Under the pieces are notes generated by a model. That model saw only the letters and a list, made by a program, of their open reading frames with translations. It was not told the DNA's origin and searched no databases. Positions 6,975 through 14,762 of a stretch of DNA of 24,623 bases are shown in pieces; the stretch's first letter is position 1, and every line of letters begins with the position of its first letter. The DNA is from a virus. The position numbers and the translations under genes were made by a program. The DNA is taken from the IMG/VR virus record IMGVR_UViG_3300023184_000495, positions 1 through 24,623 of that record. One strand, given 5' to 3'.

Positions 6975-7580
6975 ATGAATCATTTTGGAAAAGACTTAAA
7001 ACTTATAGCACATATAAAATCATCCACACCTCCAATGTGGCCATTGTTCTTTTTATGGTATGTTACGCAGAAGAATCTACCAGATATAACTTTACACTTG
7101 CTTTTTGAAAGAAAAGATTTTAAGTTTAAAATACCAAGTTTCATACAAACTCAAAAAGTCAAAGTTTTATATTGTGAATTCAATGATAACTTAGATTTTT
7201 TAATTAAAAATAGTAAGAATGAATTTTTTAACAATTCTATATTTATTGATTCTTTTGTTTATCCTATCGATATTTTGAACGACAAAATCATGGATTGTTT
7301 TAAAAACAATGTAAATTTAGAAGATGATTTCTCATATGTTGTATCCAATATAAATAATACTTTTAATAAAGATCAAATAGTCACCAACAGTAAATTAAAA
7401 ATAAGCTCTCCGTTTATATCAATAAAAGAAGGATGGGGAAACTTTATTATGTCAACTTGGATAAATAGAAAAGACAATCCGTTGGTTTATGATTTTAAAA
7501 ATAATCATATGACATACGATGAGATAAACTTAAGTAAGTATTGGTTTGATGCTGGTGAAATTAGTAATTTGTTTTTTTGA
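6975..7580 (+). CDS. Protein of unknown function
   Basis: A 201-residue protein, N terminus MNHFGKDLKLIAHIKSS, rich in Asn, Phe, Lys and Asp. It looks globular, with alternating hydrophobic strands (VKVLYCEF, NSIFIDSFVYPI) and a Trp-containing segment EGWGNFIMSTW. I find no signal peptide, membrane span, zinc site or nucleotide-binding motif, and do not recognise the family. The ATG at 6975 has no evident ribosome site. It is followed 6 nt later by the acidic protein gene, which does have GAGG, so the following genes may be translated together. No function is proposed. Confidence 0.6.
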   Translation: MNHFGKDLKLIAHIKSSTPPMWPLFFLWYVTQKNLPDITLHLLFERKDFKFKIPSFIQTQKVKVLYCEFNDNLDFLIKNSKNEFFNNSIFIDSFVYPIDILNDKIMDCFKNNVNLEDDFSYVVSNINNTFNKDQIVTNSKLKISSPFISIKEGWGNFIMSTWINRKDNPLVYDFKNNHMTYDEINLSKYWFDAGEISNLFF

Positions 7581-7586
7581 GGTTAT

Positions 7587-7889
7587 ATGAAAAGATATGA
7601 TTTTGACGAAAATGACAATTCCAAAGATGATCATGATGATTTTTCAGAGGAAGAAGGAGACTTCATCGATGACGATGATGATGAAATGCAAGAACATGAT
7701 TTCTTAGAAAACGAAGAGATGCTTAGGGAATTAGAGATTTCATTTCAAGAAACTCAAAACAAACAAAAAACTATATCTCAGGCTATAAAAATTTGTAGTC
7801 AAAGTTTTTTTTGGAGATTTTATTCAAATCAAACTAAATTAAAAATGATAGAGCAGTGTTATTATAGACTAACAGAATTAGGTAATTAA
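7587..7889 (+). CDS. Acidic small protein of unknown function
   Basis: A 100-residue protein whose first half is strongly acidic (an Asp/Glu-rich stretch from about residue 6 to 50, with a run of five Asp) and whose second half is a more ordinary helical region (KQKTISQAIKICSQSFFW). GAGG lies just before ATG. An acidic N terminus can mimic DNA or bind basic proteins, but there is no direct evidence for either. Its stop is directly followed by the ATG of the FmdB-like gene with no gap, suggesting coupled translation. Confidence 0.65.
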   Translation: MKRYDFDENDNSKDDHDDFSEEEGDFIDDDDDEMQEHDFLENEEMLRELEISFQETQNKQKTISQAIKICSQSFFWRFYSNQTKLKMIEQCYYRLTELGN

Positions 7890-8234
7890 ATGCCAATATA
7901 TGAATTTTTATGTAAAAAGTGTTCCAAAGAGTTTTCCGAATTAACAAATTTCGATGAAACAAATAAATACCCAAATGTTATTTGCCCTCATTGCAGTTCA
8001 AAGAAAAAAGAAAAAATAATGAGTATTGCGGGATTCAATTTTTCTAATCCCGTTGGTACTGATAAGTTTAATAATTCACATGATTATCGTCATGGTTGGA
8101 ATTTAAATAAACCCGGTGGAGCCTTGGAAACAAGAAGAAATGCCGAAAAGAAGTCTCACATGGGCCAAACAAATGAAATTTACAGACCAATAGACGATTT
8201 AAATAAAGATAAAAGTTGGGGTAAAGTAAAATAA
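7890..8234 (+). CDS. FmdB-like zinc-ribbon protein
   Basis: A 114-residue protein starting MPIYEFLCKKCSKEFSEL, the typical N terminus of the FmdB / CxxC-CxxC regulatory protein family. Two CxxC knuckles are present (C8/C11 and C32/C35, the latter in CPHCSS), forming a small zinc ribbon. The C-terminal 60 residues (GTDKFNNSHDYRHGWN, then RRNAEKKSH) differ from the short Ser-rich tail of bacterial members. In bacteria these are presumed regulators or assembly factors of poorly known function. It abuts the acidic gene upstream and is followed by a possible terminator, so it may end that transcription unit. Confidence 0.75.
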   Translation: MPIYEFLCKKCSKEFSELTNFDETNKYPNVICPHCSSKKKEKIMSIAGFNFSNPVGTDKFNNSHDYRHGWNLNKPGGALETRRNAEKKSHMGQTNEIYRPIDDLNKDKSWGKVK

Positions 8235-8237
8235 CAC

Positions 8238-8256
8238 AAACCTTGTTGGTTTTTTT
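8238..8256 (+). terminator. Possible weak intrinsic terminator
   Basis: Four bases after the FmdB-like stop, AAACC and GGTTT form a 5-bp stem with loop TTGTT, running into a seven-T tract. The stem is short and A/T closed, so termination would be weak. Its place between the FmdB-like gene and the prkA operon supports a boundary role. Confidence 0.4.
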
Positions 8257-8312
8257 ATGTGATTTGGTTATTATGTAATATAGGTTTTCATATAAGTTCT
8301 AGGGGTTCTACT

Positions 8313-10388
8313 ATGATTGAATTCGAAAATATTTTTCAAGACTATGACCGTTCAAATTACAAGTCTCTTAATTCTGAAATGAGTTTTGCAGATTACTTGG
8401 CTGCTTGTTACGAGAAGCCAAAATTGATAAGAAATTCTTGGCAGATGATATACGATATGATCACCGAAAAAGGATCTTCGTCTATTGAAGAATATAGGAA
8501 GACATATACTCATTATAATTTTTTTGATGATCAAGAAATTCCAATTATTGGTTTAGCACCTTCTAAAGACGCTTTGGTTAAATTTATAAAAGGTGCTGCT
8601 GGTGGTTACGGCACAGAAAAAAGAATTCTTCTTCTTCACGGGCCAGTAGGCAGTTCAAAGTCTACAATTTGCCGTTTGATCAAAAGGGGAATGGAAAAAT
8701 TTTCAAGAACTGATTCTGGTGCTTGGTATTCATTTAAATGGGTCGATTTGCCTGTTGGTGCTGATGGCATTTATACAAGCAAGGAAGATGAAAGTCCTAT
8801 GCACGAGCAACCACTTAAGTTGTTGCCATTAGAGATTCGAAATAAGGTTGTAGCGGAACTTAATTCCATTCACAAAGAAAAAACTCCAGAAGACAAACAA
8901 TCAGAAATTTACAAACTTAAATGCGAAGGGGATTTAAACCCTCGTTGTAAATTTTTCATGAATAAACTTCTTAAGATGTACGATGGTGATCTTAAAAAAG
9001 TTTTAGAGAAGCACATTGTTGTAATTAGAAAAGTTTACGATGAATCAAATCGTTGCGGGATTGCAACATTTCAACCTAAAGATGAAAAGAACCAAGATTC
9101 AACTGAACTTACTGGCGACATTAATTTTAGCAAAATTAGTACTTTTGGCTCCGATTCAGATCCAAGATGTTTTAATTTTGACGGAGAATTTTGTATTGGA
9201 AATAGGGGATTGATAGAATTTATCGAAGCACTTAAATTAGAACAAGCGTTTCTTTACGACCTTCTTGGTGCCTCACAAGAACAAAGTATTAAACCAAAGA
9301 AATTCAGTCAAGTCAGTATCGATGAAGCGATTGTGGCACATACAAACAATCCAGAATACGAGAAGCTCAAGAGTAATCCTTATATGGAAGCTCTTAGAGA
9401 TCGTACTGTTAAAATAGATGTGCCATATACATTGAAGTGGTCGGAAGAAGTGAAGATTCTTGAGAAGGATTATTCTAGAGACAGACTGAACCAACATATT
9501 GCTCCACATACATTAGAAGTCGCAGCATTGTGGGCGATCCTTACAAGATTGCACGATGATAAAGATGGTAAATTAAGTTTAGTAGAAAAAGCAGAATTGT
9601 ATGATGGAAAATTACTTTCGGGATGGACCGAAGATGGGGTTAAAGAATTAAAAGACAAATATCCAGAAGAAGGCATGTCTGGTGGCGTTAGCGTGAGATA
9701 TGTGCAAGATAAAATCAGTAATTGTTTGGCTAACAATCATGAATATGTAAATATGTTTATGGTGCTTAATGAGCTTAAAGAAGGATTGACTAATTCGTCT
9801 TTGTTTACCAACAAAGAACAGGTCGGAAGGTATATGACATGCATCGACCTTGTTGTAAAGAAACTAACTGAAATCCTTAAGAATGAAGTACAAAGAGCTT
9901 TGGTCGGAGATGAAGACGCAATTATTAGACTTTGTACAAATTACATCGATAATGTAATGGCTTATATTAATAAGTCTAAAATGAAAGATCCAATTACTGG
10001 ACAAGATCGTAAGCCAGACGAAAGATTGATGCGTTCAATTGAAGAGAAGATTAGTATTCCAGAACAAGGTAGTGATGATTTTAGAAGGCAGATCGCTGCT
10101 TTTATAGGAAGTCTGGCCAACGATGGTAAGAAATTTAAATATGATTCTAATCCGCAATTGAAGAAAGCCCTTGAAGCAAAACTTTTCGAAGATGTAAAAG
10201 ATACAATTAAATTGTCAACTTTAAATGTATCCGGAACCAATGTGGTAGATAAAACTAGTCAAGAAAAAATCGATGCCATTAAAACTAGATTGATTAAAAG
10301 TTATGGCTACAACGAGAGAAGTGCTACTGATGTTCTTGACTTCGTAGGTTCTATATTTGCTAGAGGCGAATTGGCAGATGAAGATTAA
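8313..10388 (+). CDS. prkA: PrkA/YeaG family AAA+ serine kinase-like protein
   Basis: The chosen start is ATG 8313, with AGGGG upstream; the frame is open 18 codons farther but that part looks non-coding. The 691-residue product is somewhat longer than bacterial PrkA/YeaG (about 640). It has the family N-terminal segment (MSFADYLAACYEKPKLIRNSWQ in pieces about 23-44) and a Walker A loop GPVGSSKST (110-118), the PrkA-type variant with Ser in place of Gly. The C-terminal third, with GQDRKPDERLMRSIEEKI, fits the PrkA C-terminal domain. PrkA homologues are described as serine protein kinases and, more recently, as AAA+ proteins linked to stress and stationary phase. It heads a prkA-yeaH-spoVR cluster with 30-nt and 9-nt gaps, matching the bacterial association. 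Confidence 0.93.
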   Translation: MIEFENIFQDYDRSNYKSLNSEMSFADYLAACYEKPKLIRNSWQMIYDMITEKGSSSIEEYRKTYTHYNFFDDQEIPIIGLAPSKDALVKFIKGAAGGYGTEKRILLLHGPVGSSKSTICRLIKRGMEKFSRTDSGAWYSFKWVDLPVGADGIYTSKEDESPMHEQPLKLLPLEIRNKVVAELNSIHKEKTPEDKQSEIYKLKCEGDLNPRCKFFMNKLLKMYDGDLKKVLEKHIVVIRKVYDESNRCGIATFQPKDEKNQDSTELTGDINFSKISTFGSDSDPRCFNFDGEFCIGNRGLIEFIEALKLEQAFLYDLLGASQEQSIKPKKFSQVSIDEAIVAHTNNPEYEKLKSNPYMEALRDRTVKIDVPYTLKWSEEVKILEKDYSRDRLNQHIAPHTLEVAALWAILTRLHDDKDGKLSLVEKAELYDGKLLSGWTEDGVKELKDKYPEEGMSGGVSVRYVQDKISNCLANNHEYVNMFMVLNELKEGLTNSSLFTNKEQVGRYMTCIDLVVKKLTEILKNEVQRALVGDEDAIIRLCTNYIDNVMAYINKSKMKDPITGQDRKPDERLMRSIEEKISIPEQGSDDFRRQIAAFIGSLANDGKKFKYDSNPQLKKALEAKLFEDVKDTIKLSTLNVSGTNVVDKTSQEKIDAIKTRLIKSYGYNERSATDVLDFVGSIFARGELADED

Positions 10389-10418
10389 AAAACTTTAGAT
10401 TAAGAAAGTAGGTGCCAC

Positions 10419-11627
10419 TTGCCTAGAAGAATAGAAGAAGATCACGCTCAGTTTAGAAACATTGTTTCTGGAAGAATTAGAAAAGCTCTGAAGAAGTTCA
10501 TCAAGAGCGGTAAGATATTTCGCAATCGAGGAAAAAAAGGCAAGATAGCCATTTCTATTCCAAAGATTGATATTCCGCATATTGTTCATGGTGAATCCGA
10601 TGAAGGTGCTGGAAGAGGCCAAGGACAAGATGGAGATGTGATTGGCAAGGACAACAATAAAGGCCAAGGTAATCAGGCTGGACAGGATGAGGCCGAAGGT
10701 CAGATGATAAATCTTGATCTTGAACAGGTCTTGAGGTTCATGCAGGATGAATTAGAACTTCCAAATCTTAAGAGAAAAACCAACGAAACATTTGAAGAAG
10801 TTATTATAAAATATAATAACATTTCTTTGATGGGGCCAGAATCGCTTAGGCATAATCGTAGGACATTTCTAGAAGCACTTAAGAGACAGTCGATAGATGG
10901 AACTATAAATGATTTATATGAAGTTCCCGGCTGTGAAATGCCGATGAAGTTAATCAAACCAATTCCAAAAGATAAAAGATACAGACAATACAAGGAAATA
11001 AAAATTCCTTCAAGTAATGCGTTGATTATTTACGCAAGAGATGGCTCTGGTTCCATGGATGCCTATAAATGCGATATAGTCAGTGATATGGCGTGGTGGA
11101 TCGATGTTTGGATTAAAAGGTTTTATGATCGTGTTGATCGATTGTTTGTCTGGCATGATAGCGTAGCACAAGAAGTCGATGAGGATAAGTTTTACAAATA
11201 TCGTTTTGGTGGCGGAACTACTTGTTCTTCTGCTTTGAAGTTTATATCGAAACAATTCGAAAACAGATATCCGCCTGAAAAATGGAATATATATGTTTTT
11301 TACTTTACTGATGGCGAAAATTGGGGCGATGACAATAAGGTTTTTATTCAAACTTTAAAAGATGAATTTGGACCAGATAAGGTTAATTTATTTGGTGTCA
11401 CTCAAATTCTTTCTTATACATATGAAAATTCAGTTAAACAAATGGTCGATAACGCTTTAAGTGAAAATGTTTTAAGTAGAGACAATGTCATTACCACAAG
11501 CATAAGTGGAGATGAAGGAGAAGGTAAGAATTTTTATAGTTCTGAAATTAGCGAACAACGAAGAAACGAACAAATTTTAGAAGCAATTAAAACTTTAATG
11601 GGCAATAAGAAAACATTAATATTTTAA
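10419..11627 (+). CDS. yeaH: YeaH/YhbH family (DUF444) vWA-domain protein
   Basis: This 402-residue protein starts at TTG 10419, five bases after AGGTG; no closer ATG fits. The N terminus (RRIEEDHAQFRNIVSGRIRK in pieces) and the Gly/Gln/Asp-rich linker at about 60-95 are typical of YeaH/YhbH. The C-terminal half is a von Willebrand A-like domain with a metal-binding DxSxS motif (D208-G-S-G-S212) and a later FTDGENWGDD (about 297-306). Bacterial YeaH is about 430 residues and is partnered with the PrkA kinase YeaG. Its place between prkA and spoVR, close on both sides, supports the same partnership here. The biochemical role of the family is not settled. Confidence 0.93.
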   Translation: MPRRIEEDHAQFRNIVSGRIRKALKKFIKSGKIFRNRGKKGKIAISIPKIDIPHIVHGESDEGAGRGQGQDGDVIGKDNNKGQGNQAGQDEAEGQMINLDLEQVLRFMQDELELPNLKRKTNETFEEVIIKYNNISLMGPESLRHNRRTFLEALKRQSIDGTINDLYEVPGCEMPMKLIKPIPKDKRYRQYKEIKIPSSNALIIYARDGSGSMDAYKCDIVSDMAWWIDVWIKRFYDRVDRLFVWHDSVAQEVDEDKFYKYRFGGGTTCSSALKFISKQFENRYPPEKWNIYVFYFTDGENWGDDNKVFIQTLKDEFGPDKVNLFGVTQILSYTYENSVKQMVDNALSENVLSRDNVITTSISGDEGEGKNFYSSEISEQRRNEQILEAIKTLMGNKKTLIF

Positions 11628-11636
11628 AGGATAAAA

Positions 11637-13253
11637 ATGCAAAATAAGTTTTTTTATGGCGCACCAGTTCTTTTGAGTAACAACACTGTTCCGGGCGTTC
11701 AACTTTCTGCTGAATTAAAAAAATATGTTCCGATGATTTTAAAGTCATGTCAAGATTGGGGTTTGGATTTTTATCCAACCATAGTTCAAATGTTGACATA
11801 CGATGAGATATCAGAAATAGCAGCTTATAGCGGATTTCCAGTTAGATTTCCTCACTGGTCTTTTGGTATGGAATACGAAGAACTTCAGCGAGGATACGAA
11901 TTCGGGGCGCATCGCATATATGAAATGGTAATTAATTCAAAACCATGTGTTATTTATTGTCTTAATAGCAATACACTTGGAGATAATTTAACTGTTGTAG
12001 CTCATGCGACTGGTCATAATGATTTTTTCAAAAATAACATTCACTTTTCCGCTACTAATACTGATATGTTGAATATCATGGCGAATCATGGAAGTAGAAT
12101 TAGAAAGTATATGAGCAGATGGGGCAATGAAAAAGTTACTACCTTTATAGATCATGTGATGAGAATAGAGACGCTTGTAGATGGAGCAAATGCGTGGAAT
12201 CAAAAAGTAATAAAAGATAAAAACTTTAAAGATAAAAGAAAATATAGAAATCCTAAAAGATTGCATGTAGAAAACGAAAGATTATACATGGATTCTTTTA
12301 TAAACACTAAAGAATTTAAGGAAAAAGAAAACTCTAAAATAAATAAAAAATATACAGCAGAAGAATTAGATATTTTTATAAAACCAACAAGAGATATTTT
12401 TGGATTCTTAAAAGAGAACGCCCCTTTAAAGCCTTGGCAACAAGATATAATGTCTATGTTATACGAAGAGGCTTTATATTTCTTCCCTCAAAGACACACC
12501 AAGGTAATGAATGAAGGCTTTGCTTCTACGGTAGATCATGTGATCATGGCAGAACAAGGGAATATTGGCTTGGGGCAAGAATCACATGATGCTGGTATAT
12601 TTGATTATGCTGTTCACAAAATGGGCGTTCTTGGCGGTAAGTATAGCACGAATCCTTATAAACTTGGCTATAATTTATTTGCCGATATTCGTGAGAGATA
12701 CGACAAAGGAAGGTTCGGCACTGAATGGGAACAATGCACGGACATGCACAAAAGAGAAAACTGGAATACAAATACAAATTTAGGCAAAGAAAAGATTTTT
12801 GAAGTAAGAAAACATTATGACGATTTTACATTTTTAAATGAATTCTTTACTGAGGATTTTTGTAGAAAACAAGAATATTTTGAATGGAAAAAACAACCTA
12901 ACGGAGAATTCGTAATCGCATCAAGAGATTACGAAAAAATTAAAAAGAATTTACTTCGAAAATATGTCAATGGCGGTCTGCCAGACATAAGGTTGGAAGA
13001 AAATAATTTTAGAGGAAAAGGTTATTTGTTTTTACAGCATCATTCCACAGGACAAAGGATTTACGATCCTTATGTTCGTGATGTGTTGACATCAATTAGA
13101 GCCATATGGGGTAACGATGTGTATTTTGCAACTAAATCTCCAGATGGAACTGAGCATGTCTATGATTGTCATGGACCTGACTCGACAAAAGATGTTTCGG
13201 TTAAAACTAAACAAGGATTCATAGGAGCAGACAGAAATGACAGAAACGAATGA
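11637..13253 (+). CDS. spoVR: SpoVR/YcgB family protein
   Basis: A 538-residue protein of the SpoVR family, slightly longer than E. coli YcgB (about 510). Diagnostic segments are YPTIVQMLTYDEISEIAAY (about 41-59), FPHWSFGMEYEEL (about 72-84), AHATGHNDFFKNN (about 122-134) and NEGFASTVDHVIMAEQGN (about 289-306, where the bacterial family has EGWA). The C-terminal TGQRIYDPYVRDVLTSI is also family-like. SpoVR is needed for spore cortex formation in Bacillus; in other bacteria it co-occurs with PrkA and YeaH in stress operons, and its reaction is unknown. AAAGGATAAAA precedes the ATG, 9 nt after yeaH. Its last 17 nt overlap the glycosyltransferase-like gene, so the cluster may extend into that gene. 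Confidence 0.94.
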   Translation: MQNKFFYGAPVLLSNNTVPGVQLSAELKKYVPMILKSCQDWGLDFYPTIVQMLTYDEISEIAAYSGFPVRFPHWSFGMEYEELQRGYEFGAHRIYEMVINSKPCVIYCLNSNTLGDNLTVVAHATGHNDFFKNNIHFSATNTDMLNIMANHGSRIRKYMSRWGNEKVTTFIDHVMRIETLVDGANAWNQKVIKDKNFKDKRKYRNPKRLHVENERLYMDSFINTKEFKEKENSKINKKYTAEELDIFIKPTRDIFGFLKENAPLKPWQQDIMSMLYEEALYFFPQRHTKVMNEGFASTVDHVIMAEQGNIGLGQESHDAGIFDYAVHKMGVLGGKYSTNPYKLGYNLFADIRERYDKGRFGTEWEQCTDMHKRENWNTNTNLGKEKIFEVRKHYDDFTFLNEFFTEDFCRKQEYFEWKKQPNGEFVIASRDYEKIKKNLLRKYVNGGLPDIRLEENNFRGKGYLFLQHHSTGQRIYDPYVRDVLTSIRAIWGNDVYFATKSPDGTEHVYDCHGPDSTKDVSVKTKQGFIGADRNDRNE

Positions 13254-14040
13254 TACTAAAACAGTAGATTTTGATGAACTTAGAAAAAACAAGGTATTTA
13301 TTGCCACATCATCGGTTAACGGTCAGGTTTCCGATGGTTATTTTAAAAGTATGATTAAAACTGTATTTTTTTTAAATCACCATAAAATACAAGTCGATGT
13401 AGTCACCATTCCTATGGATGGTTCGCTTTCAAGGACTAAGAATACTTTTTTATCTGCTTTTTTAAATTCTAATTGTACTCATTTGATATTTATTGATTCT
13501 GGAATTGAATTTAAGCCAGAAGATTTATTGCGATTATTAGTTTCCAATAAAGATTTTATTGTTGGTGCTGTTCCAAGAAAAGGTATTAATTGGGACAAGC
13601 TAAGAAAATTCGTTTCAAGTAATCCTTCTTGTTTGAATTCAGAGCTTGTGTCGTGTGGCATAGATTGTGATTTTGTATTTAAATTCGACCAAGAAACAAA
13701 AAGTTTAATTCCAGACGAGGGTCTTTTGGAAATTGAATATACCAATTCTGGCTTTATGTGCATTCGTAGAGAAGCCGTAGAGTCTATGGTTTTAAATTAT
13801 CCGGAATTAGAATATCATATTAATTCAGATTCTGGTCTTTTAAGACCACCTTTAAAAATGTACAGTTTGTTTGATTCTATATTGTTTATTGACGAAAAGA
13901 AGTATCTTAATGAAGATTATTCTTTTTGTGAAAGATGGACGAGTAAAGGTGGAAAGATATTTATAGACCCAAATATAAGTGTAAAACTACACAACAATAT
14001 AGGAATGCAGACATCTGCACTTTTAAGTTATTTTAATTAG
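13237..14040 (+). CDS. Glycosyltransferase-like (GT-A fold) phage protein
   Basis: A 267-residue protein with the layout of a GT-A glycosyltransferase. VFIATSSVNGQVSDGYF is near the N terminus, SLSRTKNTFLSAFLNSNCTH (about 65-84) is followed by LIFIDSGIEFKPEDLLRLL (about 85-103), then FIVGAVPRKGINW, GFMCIRREAV and near the end LNEDYSFCERWTSKGGKIFIDP. This order is common in phage glycosyltransferases annotated from large genomes. The usual metal-binding D-x-D appears as FIDSGI, so one acidic residue of the canonical motif is replaced. The sugar and acceptor are unknown; phage enzymes of this type modify DNA, virion proteins or host glycans. GGAG precedes the ATG. It overlaps spoVR by 17 nt. 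Confidence 0.75.
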   Translation: MTETNDTKTVDFDELRKNKVFIATSSVNGQVSDGYFKSMIKTVFFLNHHKIQVDVVTIPMDGSLSRTKNTFLSAFLNSNCTHLIFIDSGIEFKPEDLLRLLVSNKDFIVGAVPRKGINWDKLRKFVSSNPSCLNSELVSCGIDCDFVFKFDQETKSLIPDEGLLEIEYTNSGFMCIRREAVESMVLNYPELEYHINSDSGLLRPPLKMYSLFDSILFIDEKKYLNEDYSFCERWTSKGGKIFIDPNISVKLHNNIGMQTSALLSYFN

Positions 14041-14050
14041 GAGTAAAAAA

Positions 14051-14272
14051 ATGAGCGAACTTGATACATTGCTTACTGATGAATTTGTTGTTTTCTCTCA
14101 AAAAGTTTCTGAAATTCATGTTGAAAAGAAAAAAATGAAACAAGAACTTAAAGATGTTTACGAAAAGATAAACGCCAAAATGAAAGAATTGGATTTAGAA
14201 GCCAAATCATTAAATGAAAATTTCGAGAAATGGAAAAATTCCATTGTAAAGAATGATGAAAAAAATAAGTGA
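14051..14272 (+). CDS. Small coiled-coil protein
   Basis: A 73-residue, highly charged protein. From about residue 20 to 70 (VEKKKMKQELKDVYEKINAKMKELDLEAKS in pieces) hydrophobic residues recur with heptad-like spacing, so a coiled coil is likely. AGGAG lies just before the ATG. No family is recognised. Its 3' end overlaps the next gene, a membrane protein, by 20 nt. The pair superficially resembles small phage lysis or spanin-like gene pairs, but there is no lipobox or holin signature to support that. Confidence 0.6.
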   Translation: MSELDTLLTDEFVVFSQKVSEIHVEKKKMKQELKDVYEKINAKMKELDLEAKSLNENFEKWKNSIVKNDEKNK

Positions 14273-14552
14273 CTTTTGTAATAATTTAATTTCAAGTATA
14301 TTGATTTTGGCTGATTTTATAAATTTATTTTCTGTTTTCTTATTGATGTTATTTGTTTTTTTTGTTGATAACCATGTTGCTAAATGTGGTTATGTTTCTT
14401 GCATTAGTATTTTTGTCACTTTTATTTATTATTTAAAATTGAATTGTAATTATTTTGAAAATCATTTCTTTCCAATAAATGATTTTATTTGTATGTTTTT
14501 TTGGTGTGTGATATCGGCATATTGGTTTTCAAGTTTTCTCATCGCAATGTAA
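14253..14552 (+). CDS. Small multi-span membrane protein
   Basis: A 99-residue hydrophobic protein with two to four predicted membrane segments: ISSILILADFINLFSVFLLMLF in pieces (about 13-36), VSCISIFVTFIYYL (about 48-61) and a C-terminal ICMFFWCVISAYWFSSFLIAM in pieces (about 79-99). Five cysteines are present. Two ATG codons in tandem lie at 14253-14258, and the gene overlaps the coiled-coil gene by 20 nt. There is no strong ribosome site, so coupled translation is likely. A role in membrane remodelling, lysis or exclusion is possible, but nothing specific is visible. Confidence 0.5.
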   Translation: MMKKISDFCNNLISSILILADFINLFSVFLLMLFVFFVDNHVAKCGYVSCISIFVTFIYYLKLNCNYFENHFFPINDFICMFFWCVISAYWFSSFLIAM

Positions 14553-14632
14553 TTTCCAACAACTCCTATTGCAGTTACTTTAGTTTGTTGTAATCTTAGG
14601 TGATACTAATCATAATTTTCGAGGTAATTACA

Positions 14633-14728
14633 ATGGAAAACTTTTCCAAGAAAGGAGACATCGGAATGAAGATGGAAGTAACTGGTTTTGAACACTTACA
14701 TCTTCATTCCGATGTTTTAGCCCAGTAG
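14633..14728 (+). CDS. dnaE: DnaE N-terminal piece: first PHP motif, ends at an in-frame stop
   Basis: A 31-codon frame ending in VTGFEHLHLHSDVLAQ-stop. HLHLHSD is the first metal-binding motif of the PHP domain that opens bacterial DnaE, normally followed by (E/D)YSLLDG. Here the reading stops at TAG 14726-28, but 23 nt later another frame continues with EFSLLDGFGT, exactly the missing part. Removing 14711-14750 (40 nt) would give HLHSEFSLLDG. Two starts are in frame: ATG 14633 after GAGGT, and ATG 14666 after AAAGGAG; the second gives MKMEVTGFEHLH, more like family length. This piece alone cannot be functional. It is probably joined to the next piece by recoding, or is the broken start of a gene that re-initiates downstream. 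Confidence 0.75.
   Translation: MENFSKKGDIGMKMEVTGFEHLHLHSDVLAQ
14655..14718 (+). promoter_or_regulatory. 20-bp hairpin enclosing the dnaE start codon
   Basis: ACATCGGAATGAAGATG (14658-14674) is the exact reverse complement of CATCTTCATTCCGATGT (14699-14715), a 17-bp perfect stem. Three more pairs (G-U, A-U, G-U) extend it to 14655 and 14718, with a 24-nt loop. The stem holds the ATG at 14666 and half of its Shine-Dalgarno sequence, so folding should block initiation there. The right arm encodes the conserved HLHS codons and reaches into the 40-nt insertion. Confidence 0.75.
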
Positions 14729-14747
14729 ATCGGAAAGTCTGCTGGGC
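14720..14747 (+). promoter_or_regulatory. Hairpin holding the stop codon: candidate translational-bypass signal
   Basis: GCCCAGTAGA (14720-14729) pairs with TCTGCTGGGC (14738-14747) in a 10-bp stem with one G-U pair and an 8-nt loop TCGGAAAG. The in-frame TAG is inside the 5' arm. The codon just before the stem is TTA (14717-14719). The same codon TTA occurs at 14760-14762 in the downstream frame, with GGAG ending 8 nt before it. Matching take-off and landing codons, a stop-containing hairpin at take-off and an SD-like element before landing are the features of T4 gene 60 bypassing. Confidence 0.6.
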
Positions 14748-14762
14748 GGAGAATTCAGCTTA

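Noticed and set aside
8259-8312. N-terminal extension of the prkA frame upstream of 8313
   Set aside because: The extra 18 codons overlap the terminator-like region and lack a ribosome site, whereas ATG 8313 has AGGGG.
14051-14552. Holin/spanin lysis cassette
   Set aside because: A coiled-coil protein overlapping a membrane protein is suggestive, but there is no lipobox, no endolysin nearby and no holin signature.
14655-14720. Intrinsic terminator formed by the long stem and TTTT
   Set aside because: Only four T follow, three of which take part in the stem extension, and coding of the same gene continues through it. A start-masking or recoding role is more likely.
14727-14740. AGATCGGAA in the 40-nt block resembles the start of a common sequencing adapter
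   Set aside because: Only nine bases match, the next bases differ, and the block forms a well-paired hairpin fitted to its flanks. It is a reason to check raw reads, but not enough to call an artefact.
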